From NCBI RefSeq assembly GCF_001205715.1, contig NZ_AQQZ01000005.1, positions 1 to 64,000 of the forward strand: a DNA stretch of 64,000 bases. Direction: 5' to 3'. Each line of letters opens with the position of its first letter. Positions within the stretch are counted from its first letter, which is position 1. The translations under genes and the position numbers were made by a program. Under the pieces are notes generated by a model, which saw nothing but the letters and a program-made list of their open reading frames with translations, was not told the DNA's origin and did no database searches. The stretch comes from Pseudaestuariivita atlantica. GTDB taxonomy: Bacteria; Pseudomonadota; Alphaproteobacteria; Rhodobacterales; Rhodobacteraceae. Shown here in pieces: positions 56,422 through 63,413 of the stretch.

Positions 56422-57153
56422 TTACATCAAGGGCCGGGTTTCGGGCTGGAGCTGCTCCACCAGACCGATCTGTGCCAGCGTCTCGGGTTGATGAACAAAA
56501 AGGCGGCGGCGCTCCCACCGCGCGACATTCTCTGCCTTCAGCTGCGCCAGCGTCTTGTTCGTATGCACCAGCGACAGCCCAAGCGCGTCGGCGAGGTCCT
56601 GCTGCCGGAAGGGCAACGAGATCGACCCGTCACCGGCGACCGCGCCGATGGCCACGTCACGCCGGTACAGACGGTGAAGGCTCCATGCGACCCGCTCCCG
56701 CGCGCCATGCTGCCCCATCCGCGACAGCGCATCGCCAAGCAGATGCTCCTCGATCGCCGCCAGGTAGGTCAGGTCATAGGCGCGGGACGGGTTGTTCTGG
56801 AACACCTTCCACAGGTCGGACCGGTTGAAGATGCACAGCGTCATCGCCGTCGTCGCTTCGACCGCGTGGCGCATTTCGCCCATCACGCCCGCCTGCAACC
56901 CGATGAAGTCGCCCGGCATGACGAAGTTCACCACCTGCCGGCGCCCGTCTGGCAAGGTCTTGTGACGCAACCCCTTGCCTTCAAGCACCGTGTAGAGGTG
57001 ATCGGGCTTGTCGCCCTGTGAAAATACGACCGTGCCGGGAGCCACATGCTGCTCGCCCTGCTTCATGTCCTGCATGAAGGCGACATCGTCCGAAGACATG
57101 GTCGCGAACAGTTCGTGACGACGGAGGGGACAGTTTTTGCAGTTTATCGGCAT
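56422..57153 (-). CDS. Crp/Fnr-family regulator
   Basis: A 243-residue regulator: cyclic-nucleotide-binding-like fold (VFSQGDKPDHLYTVLEGKGLR, MPGDFIGLQAGVMGE) and a C-terminal HTH (RQQDLADALGLSLVHTNKTLAQLK). The N-terminus reads INCKNCPLR with Cys5 and Cys8, plus Cys107, giving three cysteines where FNR uses four. It may bind a cluster or another redox signal atypically. It precedes the FNT-family gene in an operon. Confidence 0.9.
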   Translation of the reverse strand: MPINCKNCPLRRHELFATMSSDDVAFMQDMKQGEQHVAPGTVVFSQGDKPDHLYTVLEGKGLRHKTLPDGRRQVVNFVMPGDFIGLQAGVMGEMRHAVEATTAMTLCIFNRSDLWKVFQNNPSRAYDLTYLAAIEEHLLGDALSRMGQHGARERVAWSLHRLYRRDVAIGAVAGDGSISLPFRQQDLADALGLSLVHTNKTLAQLKAENVARWERRRLFVHQPETLAQIGLVEQLQPETRPLM

Positions 57154-57243
57154 TTTAGTGCCTTTCGTATGTCATAGTTAAATGCACGACCCGCGAGCTG
57201 CCGTTAGGCTGGTGCTTCTGCTAGCCACGGGGGGCGCGATTTC

Positions 57244-57582
57244 GTGTTCGATCCCATTTTCGCGATAGCGACCGAAAACGAAGTTGAGGCGGTGGACCTT
57301 GCGGACATGGTTGCCGCCCAGCGCGGCGCGGACATGGCGCGACTGAAAATGCAGGCCGGGGCCTTGTGGCCGGACGGCATCCATGAAGGGCGGTTGCCCT
57401 TTGCGCTTTTCCTTGGGCTGACACGCAGCAATCCGCAATTCGAGGCATTTCGGTACTGGGCCCGTTCCAATTCTGTGCAGGTCATCTTGATCGACGGTCC
57501 GCAGGGTAGTCAGCCGGATGCAGCCGTACTGACCCGGCCCTTCACTGACGAAGACGTGGCGAAAATTCTCGACGCGCTCTGA
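57244..57582 (+). CDS. Degenerate receiver-like protein
   Basis: A 112-residue protein starting at GTG 57244. The order of secondary structure and the C-terminal VLTRPFTDEDVAKILDAL resemble a CheY-type receiver, with RPF in place of KPF. The phospho-acceptor Asp position appears to be non-acidic (LPFALFLGLTRS) and the N-terminal acidic pair is missing, so it is probably a pseudo-receiver. Its 3' end overlaps an opposite-strand gene by 73 bases. Assignment is tentative. Confidence 0.55.
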   Translation: MFDPIFAIATENEVEAVDLADMVAAQRGADMARLKMQAGALWPDGIHEGRLPFALFLGLTRSNPQFEAFRYWARSNSVQVILIDGPQGSQPDAAVLTRPFTDEDVAKILDAL

Positions 57583-57794
57583 TCCCGAAAGCGCACGCGG
57601 TGCGACCACGATTGCGCCGCGAAAGCCGTCGCCACGGCAAGACATACGCCCATCGCAACCAGCCCGAAAATCGGCGCCGCGAGCACGAGCGTCGCGCCGG
57701 CGAACATCAAGCCACGGCTGGCGAGCACGTCCACGAGTTCCCTCTCTCGGGAGGGTCGTGAAGATCTGACATATTCAACGAAAAATCTCGGCAT
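57510..57794 (-). CDS. Small membrane protein, probably stress-induced
   Basis: A 94-residue ORF with one or two hydrophobic segments (LMFAGATLVLAAPIFGLVAMGVCLAVATAFAA) between basic ends. AAGG lies about 8 bases before the ATG, and an EcfG-type promoter is about 105 bases upstream on the same strand. The family is unknown. The gene is antisense to the last 73 bases of the receiver-like gene; it could be real or partly spurious. Confidence 0.5.
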   Translation of the reverse strand: MPRFFVEYVRSSRPSRERELVDVLASRGLMFAGATLVLAAPIFGLVAMGVCLAVATAFAAQSWSHRVRFRDQSASRIFATSSSVKGRVSTAASG

Positions 57795-57899
57795 TATTGC
57801 ACCTTACGGACGAAACCGGTTGCTGGCCGATGGCGCGTTTCGCGCGTCATCGGGAGTTCGGAAAACGCCCTCCTTTCCAGAGTGTCATGTCGGATTTTA

Positions 57900-57925
57900 A
57901 ACGCTCTGATGAACCTGTTGGTTCC
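57900..57925 (-). promoter_or_regulatory. EcfG general-stress promoter (leftward)
   Basis: On the minus strand GGAAC (57921-57925) is followed after 17 bases by CGTT (57900-57903). It points to the 94-residue ORF and, beyond it, the crp-FNT operon. It is paired with the rightward EcfG promoter at 57940-57965. Confidence 0.7.
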
Positions 57926-57939
57926 CTCGAAAACTGTCA

Positions 57940-57965
57940 GGAACCAAAGACAGTCAACGGGCGTT
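57940..57965 (+). promoter_or_regulatory. EcfG general-stress promoter (rightward)
   Basis: GGAAC (57940-57944), 17 bases, then CGTT (57962-57965). It lies about 25 bases from the DUF1328 ATG at 57998 when the usual -10 to +1 distance is allowed. Confidence 0.75.
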
Positions 57966-57997
57966 CGGATAGCGTGACAGCCAAGGAAAGGAACGCC

Positions 57998-58165
57998 ATG
58001 ACTGCATGGGCAATTCTCTTCCTGGTCGTGGCACTGGTAGCCGGTTTTTTCGGATTTTCCGGAATGGCCGTTGCGTCGGCAGGTGTAGCGCAAATCCTTT
58101 TCGGATTGTTTTTCCTGCTTTTTGTTATCGCTTTCGCCGCCAGTATCTCGCGCCGCGATCAGTGA
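57998..58165 (+). CDS. DUF1328 small membrane protein
   Basis: A 55-residue protein with two TM segments: MTAWAILFLVVALVAGFFGFSGMA and AQILFGLFFLLFVIAFAAS, ending in SRRDQ. The size and the GFSG turn match the DUF1328/YtjA family, often general-stress-induced in alphaproteobacteria. AAGGAAAGGAA provides a Shine-Dalgarno. The ATG at 57998 was chosen; the frame open upstream to 57797 contains the promoter and is not coding. Confidence 0.88.
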   Translation: MTAWAILFLVVALVAGFFGFSGMAVASAGVAQILFGLFFLLFVIAFAASISRRDQ

Positions 58166-58291
58166 CAGCAAATCAACCGGTCGGGTCGTGAAAATCGAAT
58201 ACCTCTGGGGACAGGGGATTGGCGACCCGAAAATCCGCTCCCTGCGGGCAACCATGCCCGCCGAAAACATCCAAGGAAAACTCGAAGACAT

Positions 58292-58322
58292 GACGAGCAG
58301 GCCCTGACCGGGCCTGCTCGTC
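58292..58322. terminator. Strong hairpin between DUF1328 region and phyR
   Basis: A perfect 13-base stem GACGAGCAGGCCC / GGGCCTGCTCGTC with loop TGACC lies 8 bases past the phyR stop. It lacks a T run on either strand, so it may act as a processing barrier or weak terminator rather than a canonical one. Confidence 0.6.
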
Positions 58323-58330
58323 GTGGTACA

Positions 58331-59164
58331 TCACACTTTCAACGTCTCGGTCGAGGCAAAGAACATCGCCTGCGACACCGCCGAACGCACCTGCTCGGGC
58401 GCATAGGGTTTCGAAATGAGGAAAGCCGGCTCCGGCCCTTCGCCGGTCAGCAGCCGTTCGGGATAGGCGGTGATGAAGATCACCGGCATGTCACCCAAGT
58501 CGCCGAGGATATCGTTGACCGCGTCGATGCCGGACGAATTGTCGGCAAGGTGGATGTCCGACAGGATCAGATCGGGCTTTTCCTTGCGGGCCAGGTCGCG
58601 CGCCGCGTCCGCCGTCCGGGCCACCCCGGTGATCTGGTGCCCCATCTCGGCGACGATGGCTTCGAGGTCGACCGCGATGATCGCCTCGTCCTCGATGATC
58701 ATGACGCGACCCGACAAGGCCTGCCCCATTTCGCGGTAGGCGATGTCGACAAGGCTCTCGGCCTCGTCCGCGGTAATTTTCATCACTTCCGCGATCTGGG
58801 ACATCGTCAGTTCCTCGATCGTGTGAAGCAAAAGCGCTTCGCGCGTATTTTGCGTCAGGCGCGACAGGTGCTTTTGCGCCTGGCTCTCGACACCGTTTCC
58901 ATCCTCCGTTTCCGACCCGATCGGAGCGCCGGTCGACGTCCAGATCGAATGGAACACCTTGAACAACGCAGTCCGCGTATCCAGTTGACGATCAAAGATA
59001 TTTCCGTCCGCAAGGATCGCTTCCAACGTGGCGACGGCGTACTGGTCCCCGGAACTCTGCGACCCTGTCAACGCCCGCGCGTACCTGCGGAGGTAAGGCA
59101 ACATCTTGGCGATTTCAGCAGTGAAGTCACCCTTGGCCATGGCTGTCATATTTTTTTCGCCCAT
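58331..59164 (-). CDS. phyR: General stress response anti-anti-sigma regulator PhyR
   Basis: A 277-residue PhyR: an EcfG-like sigma domain in residues about 12-150 (LPYLRRYARALTGSQ, TREALLLHTIEELTMSQIAEVM) fused to a receiver with Asp203 (DLILSDIHLADNSSG) and the FATGUY-type PVIFITAYPERLL...KPY. When phosphorylated it sequesters NepR, freeing EcfG. ATG codons at 59164, 59149 and 59140 are all possible starts. It is divergent from nepR, with interleaved EcfG promoters. Confidence 0.95.
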   Translation of the reverse strand: MGEKNMTAMAKGDFTAEIAKMLPYLRRYARALTGSQSSGDQYAVATLEAILADGNIFDRQLDTRTALFKVFHSIWTSTGAPIGSETEDGNGVESQAQKHLSRLTQNTREALLLHTIEELTMSQIAEVMKITADEAESLVDIAYREMGQALSGRVMIIEDEAIIAVDLEAIVAEMGHQITGVARTADAARDLARKEKPDLILSDIHLADNSSGIDAVNDILGDLGDMPVIFITAYPERLLTGEGPEPAFLISKPYAPEQVRSAVSQAMFFASTETLKV

Positions 59165-59181
59165 TATTTCGTGTCACGACG

Positions 59182-59213
59182 GGAACCAAACGCCGGCAGG
59201 GGCGTTCGGTTCC
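59182..59213. promoter_or_regulatory. Interleaved divergent EcfG promoters of phyR and nepR-ecfG
   Basis: Rightward: GGAAC 59182-59186, 16 bases, CGTT 59203-59206. Leftward: GGAAC 59209-59213, 16 bases, CGTT 59189-59192. The two overlap by 18 bases, so a single 32-base block fires both ways and one polymerase would exclude the other. This gives the stress locus positive feedback. Confidence 0.85.
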
Positions 59214-59226
59214 AGAAATTTAACGC

Positions 59227-59412
59227 ATGTGCAAACTGGATGCAGTCGACGACATGAAGCAACCTGAAAAACAATCAAGCGTGCAGCGCCAGATCGACGA
59301 GAACCTCCGGCGCGTGTACGGCGAAGTTGCAAACAGCGAATTACCGGACCGGTTTGCGCAGCTTCTCGAACAACTCAAGGCTTCGCAGTCAAACGACGGT
59401 AACAGCCAATGA
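59227..59412 (+). CDS. nepR: Anti-sigma factor NepR
   Basis: A 61-residue anti-sigma factor. The core RQIDENLRRVYGEVANSELPDRFAQLLEQLK is the NepR two-helix signature that wraps the sigma2 and sigma4 domains of EcfG. The stop overlaps the ecfG start as ATGA. A shorter start at 59254 (MKQPEKQSS) is possible; no clear Shine-Dalgarno supports either. Confidence 0.92.
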   Translation: MCKLDAVDDMKQPEKQSSVQRQIDENLRRVYGEVANSELPDRFAQLLEQLKASQSNDGNSQ

Positions 59413-59957
59413 AGCCCGCGGATCCGCGTGACGAGCTTGTCACCCACCTCCCCGCGATGCGGGCCTTCGCGATGTCGCTGACGCGCAATTCCGCAACCGC
59501 AGATGACCTTGTGCAGGACACGCTTGTGAAGGCGTGGACCAACATCGAAAAGTTCCAGGTCGGGACGAACATGCGTGCATGGTTGTTCACGATCCTGCGC
59601 AACACCTACTACTCGATGCTGCGCAAGCGGAAACGCGAAGTGCCCGACGTCGACAACACGATGGCCAGCAAGCTGGCAGAGAAACCGGCGCATGACGGGT
59701 TGCTGCAAATGCGCGATTTCGAAACCGCCTTCGCGCAACTGAACGACGAACAGCGCGAGGCGCTGGTGCTTGTCGGGGCGGAAGGGTTTTCTTACGAGGA
59801 TGCCGCCGAGATGACGGGCGTCGCCGTGGGAACCGTCAAGAGCCGCGTAAACCGCGCCCGTGCGCGTCTGGCCGAACTCATGCACCTCGACGAAGACGAT
59901 GCAATCGAGATGACGGACCAGGTGACACAGTCTATTGTCAACAGTGCGCCTGCCTGA
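59409..59957 (+). CDS. ecfG: ECF sigma factor of the general stress response (EcfG)
   Basis: A 182-residue ECF sigma factor with region 2 (ATADDLVQDTLVKAWTNIEKFQVGTNMRAWLFTILRNTYYS) and region 4 (LNDEQREALVLVGAEGFSYEDAAEMTGVAVGTVKSRVNRARARLAEL). It directs RNA polymerase to GGAAC-N16/17-CGTT promoters. It is held by NepR, encoded just upstream with a 4-base overlap, and the kinase gene follows after 9 bases. Confidence 0.95.
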   Translation: MKPADPRDELVTHLPAMRAFAMSLTRNSATADDLVQDTLVKAWTNIEKFQVGTNMRAWLFTILRNTYYSMLRKRKREVPDVDNTMASKLAEKPAHDGLLQMRDFETAFAQLNDEQREALVLVGAEGFSYEDAAEMTGVAVGTVKSRVNRARARLAELMHLDEDDAIEMTDQVTQSIVNSAPA

Positions 59958-59966
59958 CCTCGGTTC

Positions 59967-61715
59967 ATGGCGCAGGAGGGATCCGACCGAGTGCGAAGTC
60001 TGACAGCCCGGCTCCTGGGGTTGTTGACGTTTGCCCTGTTCCCTCTTGCCCTGATCTCACTCTACCAGACACAGGCCGTCGTGAACGAGGCGGAAACACT
60101 GTCGCGCACTGCTCTTCTGGCCGAGACGCAGCGCGCCGTGCGCAACGAAAGGGAGTTGTTGCAAGAGGCTTACGGCGCGGCGCAGGCACTCGGCGCCGCG
60201 GTGCTGTCCACGCGGGACGATCCCGAAACCTGCCGCAGCGTGATGCGGGAATTCGTCGAAGGTCATCCGAAATTCGTCTTTGCCGGTTACATCGGCCCCG
60301 ATGGCGTCATGGAATGTGCCTCGCGAGGGGATGCCGTCGATTTCTCGACCAGCCCCGATTGGGAGGCGGCAAGTGAGGACCCCTCGATCCAGCTGCAGGC
60401 CAACCCGCGCGGGGCCGTCACGGGCGCCCCTGTGCTGATCGCCAGCCAGCCTGTCAATACCGACGAGGGGTTCCAGGGCTACATCTCGATCTCGATCCCC
60501 CACACGCTCGCAGATTACCTTCTGCCCGAAGCGAGCCTATTCGGCGATTTCCACGTCGCCACGATCAACGCGCGCGGTGACATCCTCACCGCGTCGGGCG
60601 GGGCATCCAACGCCTCCGGGTTTTTGCCCCGAAACCTGAGCCCGGAAGATATCTTTGCCCGCCACGGCAAGGTCTTCGATGCGATGAGCACCGGCGGCGA
60701 GCGGCGTAAATACGCGGTCATCCCCGTCTTCGAAGGCCGGGTCCACGCGATCGGAAGCTGGCCCATCAACGCGTCGCAACCCGGCGCGCGCTCGATCAAT
60801 GCCAGCGCGCCCCTCGCCTTTCCGCTGCTCATGTGGCTTGTCGGGATCGCCGTGGCATGGCTGGGCATGCACAACCTCGTCATCCGTCACATCCACACGC
60901 TGCGCGACGCGATGCGGCGGTTTGCGTTGGGCGAACGCGGGGCCCCACCGCTCAAGCTGAAAAACCCGCCGGAGGAGCTGGCGCAGACGGCGCGCGCGTT
61001 CAATCGCATGGTCGCGATCCTCACCGATTCCGAACAGCGCCGCGAGGCCGACCTGCATGACAAGACGGTCCTGCTGCGCGAGGTCCATCACCGCGTGAAG
61101 AACAACCTGCAACTGATCGCGTCGATCACCAACATGCAGTTGCGACAGGTCGAAACGCCCGAGGCCAAACGCGTCCTGTCGCAATTGCAACGGCGCGTGC
61201 GCGGCTTGGCAACGATACACCAAAGCCTCTACTCGACGCCGGACCTCACCAAGGTCGACGCGGCCCAGCTGGTCGACAACATGGTCAACCAGATGGACCT
61301 GATCGCCGGACGTACGGATGTCGCCCCGCGCGTGCATACCGACCTGCAAAGCGCCATGCTGTACCCCGACCAGGCCGTTCCCCTGTCGATGCTGCTGGCC
61401 GAGGCGCTGACCAATGCGTGGAAATACACGGCTGCCGACGATGGCAAACAGCCAGAGGTCCGCGTCCGGCTGTTCTGCGATGCCGACGGCATGCTGAACC
61501 TGTGGGTGCGGAATTCGCGGTCACCCGGCAAAATGGCCCTGCCGGAAGAAGGGAACGGGGATGACGCCGATGCCACCGGGCTTGGCACGCGCCTGATGGC
61601 GGCCTTCATCGTTCAACTCGAAGGCACAAGCGAGGTTTCGGATACTCCGGATCACTACGAGTTCCGCCTGCGGTTCAAGCCTGCTGAATTCTCCGACGAC
61701 ACCAACGGCAACTGA
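59967..61715 (+). CDS. Membrane HisKA_2 sensor kinase, likely PhyR kinase
   Basis: A 582-residue sensor: TM1 about 15-34, an extracytoplasmic domain about 37-280, TM2 about 283-305, HAMP, and HisKA_2 core LREVHHRVKNNLQLIASI (His375 as acceptor) with an ATPase domain (EALTNAWKYTA, GLGTRLMAAFIVQLEG). Kinases of this class phosphorylate PhyR. Position as third gene after nepR-ecfG makes it the probable input of this stress system. Confidence 0.9.
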   Translation: MAQEGSDRVRSLTARLLGLLTFALFPLALISLYQTQAVVNEAETLSRTALLAETQRAVRNERELLQEAYGAAQALGAAVLSTRDDPETCRSVMREFVEGHPKFVFAGYIGPDGVMECASRGDAVDFSTSPDWEAASEDPSIQLQANPRGAVTGAPVLIASQPVNTDEGFQGYISISIPHTLADYLLPEASLFGDFHVATINARGDILTASGGASNASGFLPRNLSPEDIFARHGKVFDAMSTGGERRKYAVIPVFEGRVHAIGSWPINASQPGARSINASAPLAFPLLMWLVGIAVAWLGMHNLVIRHIHTLRDAMRRFALGERGAPPLKLKNPPEELAQTARAFNRMVAILTDSEQRREADLHDKTVLLREVHHRVKNNLQLIASITNMQLRQVETPEAKRVLSQLQRRVRGLATIHQSLYSTPDLTKVDAAQLVDNMVNQMDLIAGRTDVAPRVHTDLQSAMLYPDQAVPLSMLLAEALTNAWKYTAADDGKQPEVRVRLFCDADGMLNLWVRNSRSPGKMALPEEGNGDDADATGLGTRLMAAFIVQLEGTSEVSDTPDHYEFRLRFKPAEFSDDTNGN

Positions 61716-61775
61716 CGCGCGGCCACTCGCTGTCGCTGCTGGCAGGGGACAAGGTATTTGCTGTCGCATGACTTT

Positions 61776-61803
61776 TGTATACACTTTGCGCACAACATGT
61801 GCG
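61776..61803. promoter_or_regulatory. Candidate GntR operators upstream of the gntR gene
   Basis: TGTATACA (61776-61783) and CGCACA-ACA-TGTGCG (61789-61803) are adjacent palindromes, the second ending 7 bases before the gntR ATG. Palindromes of this size and place are typical of FCD-type GntR autoregulation. Confidence 0.55.
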
Positions 61804-61810
61804 AATCGTG

Positions 61811-62515
61811 ATGCCCCGCCCTGCCAAGGACCTCTGCCTCGAAAACCTCCGCCACCGGATCCTGATGTGCGATCTGGAGCCGGGGGCCGACCTTGACGAA
61901 GTGTCGCTTGCCGACCGCTACGGATTGTCCCGCACGCCCCTGCGCGAGGTGCTGCAACGGCTGGCCGGGGACGGATATGTCACGCTGAAACCGAACCGGG
62001 GCGCCAAGGTCGCGCCGATGAACGTCGTCGCGATGCGCACGTTCTTCCAGACTGCGCCGATGGTTTATGCCAATATCGGTCGCCTCGCGGCCGAGAACCG
62101 GACGCCGGAACAACTCGACCACCTCAAATCCGCGCAAACCGCGTTCCGCAATGGCGTGGCTGCGCGCGATCCGGGGGCGACGGCCGCGGCCAACCACCAG
62201 TTCCACGCGGTGATCGGGGAAATGGCGCACAACCCGTATCTCACGGCGGCGCTCGCGCGGTTGCTGATCGACCACACCCGCCTCAGCCAGACTTTCTATC
62301 GCCCGGCCTCGCCCGCCGAACAGGTGCTGGTGGTCAAGGCGGGCGACCAGCACGACGCCATGATCTCGGCCATCGAGGCGCAGGAACCCGCGCTGGTCAC
62401 CGACCTGACGCTGCAGCACTGGGACCTGTCGCGCGACCGGCTGGAACGCTTCGTGCGCCCCGATCCCCTTCCGGTGGACGTCATCCCCTTCAAGGACAAA
62501 AGCCATGCAGTTTGA
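61811..62515 (+). CDS. GntR-family (FCD) transcriptional regulator
   Basis: A 234-residue regulator. N-terminal winged HTH with SLADRYGLSRTPLREVLQRLAGDGYVTLKPNRGAKVAP, followed by an all-helical FCD ligand domain. Metal/ligand residues of FCD proteins are suggested by NHQFHAVI and the late His of AGDQHDAMISAI. The start at 61811 avoids an extension holding the operators. It overlaps the downstream lyase gene by 11 bases, so it likely controls this operon. Confidence 0.9.
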   Translation: MPRPAKDLCLENLRHRILMCDLEPGADLDEVSLADRYGLSRTPLREVLQRLAGDGYVTLKPNRGAKVAPMNVVAMRTFFQTAPMVYANIGRLAAENRTPEQLDHLKSAQTAFRNGVAARDPGATAAANHQFHAVIGEMAHNPYLTAALARLLIDHTRLSQTFYRPASPAEQVLVVKAGDQHDAMISAIEAQEPALVTDLTLQHWDLSRDRLERFVRPDPLPVDVIPFKDKSHAV

Positions 62516-63413
62516 GGGCATCTACACGCCGCTCGTCACGCCCTACCACGCGGATTTCACGCTGAACGAGGGTGCCTTGGCCGACACGGTCGAGTTGCTG
62601 ATCGGCGCGGGCGTGCACGGGATCATCGTTGCGGGCACGACGGGCGAGTATTACGCGCAATCGCCGGAAGAGCGGATCAACATGATGGGCCGGGTCAAGG
62701 CGCTGATCGGGGGCCGCGTGCCGATGATCGTCGGCACCGGGGCGATCCGCACCGAGGATTCGGTGATGTACGCGCAAGAGGCGGTGAAGGTCGGGGCCGA
62801 CGCGCTGCTGATCGCCACGCCGCCCTATGCCTACCCGACGGGCCGCGAAATCGCCCTGCACGCGCTCGCCATCGACCGCGCCGCGAACCTGCCCGCGATG
62901 CTGTATAACTACCCCGGCCGCATGTCTGTGGACATGGACGAGGAATGTCTCGACCGTCTGGGACGCTCCCCCAATTTCCGCGCGATCAAGGAAAGCTCGG
63001 GCGACATCAACCGCCTTCACATGCTGGCGCGGGATTATCCCCATATCGGCCTGTCATGCGGCATGGACGACCAGGCGCTGGAATTCTTCGCATGGGGCGC
63101 GCGCAGTTGGGTGTGCGCCGGGTCGAACTTCGCGCCCGAGGCGCATATTGCGCTCTATCGCGCCTGCGCGGTCGAAGGCGATTTCACCAAGGGCCGCGCC
63201 ATCATGTCCGCAATGCTGCCCCTGATGCGCGTGCTCGAACAGGGCGGGGCCTTCGTCCAGTGCATCAAGCACGGCCTCACCACGCGCGGCATCAATGCAG
63301 GCCCGCCACGCAAACCGCTGCAACCGCTCAACAAGGACGCCCGCCGCGAATTGGAAGAGGTCATCCGCACGATGAACACCACGCTTAGGGCCATCGAAGG
63401 AGCCGCCCAATGA
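62505..63413 (+). CDS. DapA/NAL-superfamily lyase
   Basis: A 302-residue class I aldolase-like enzyme: GTTGE (44-48), LYNYPGR with Tyr134 and the Schiff-base Lys162 in FRAIKESSGD. Family members include dihydrodipicolinate synthase, N-acetylneuraminate lyase, KDG aldolase and pyrroline-4-hydroxy-2-carboxylate deaminase. The neighbours (GntR, aldehyde dehydrogenase) point to catabolism rather than lysine synthesis. Substrate is undetermined. Confidence 0.88.
   Translation: MQFEGIYTPLVTPYHADFTLNEGALADTVELLIGAGVHGIIVAGTTGEYYAQSPEERINMMGRVKALIGGRVPMIVGTGAIRTEDSVMYAQEAVKVGADALLIATPPYAYPTGREIALHALAIDRAANLPAMLYNYPGRMSVDMDEECLDRLGRSPNFRAIKESSGDINRLHMLARDYPHIGLSCGMDDQALEFFAWGARSWVCAGSNFAPEAHIALYRACAVEGDFTKGRAIMSAMLPLMRVLEQGGAFVQCIKHGLTTRGINAGPPRKPLQPLNKDARRELEEVIRTMNTTLRAIEGAAQ

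Noticed and set aside
58190-58308. Possible 39-codon gene between DUF1328 and phyR (GTG start)
   Set aside because: No Shine-Dalgarno, no recognisable composition, and its stop lies inside the hairpin; evidence is too weak to list.
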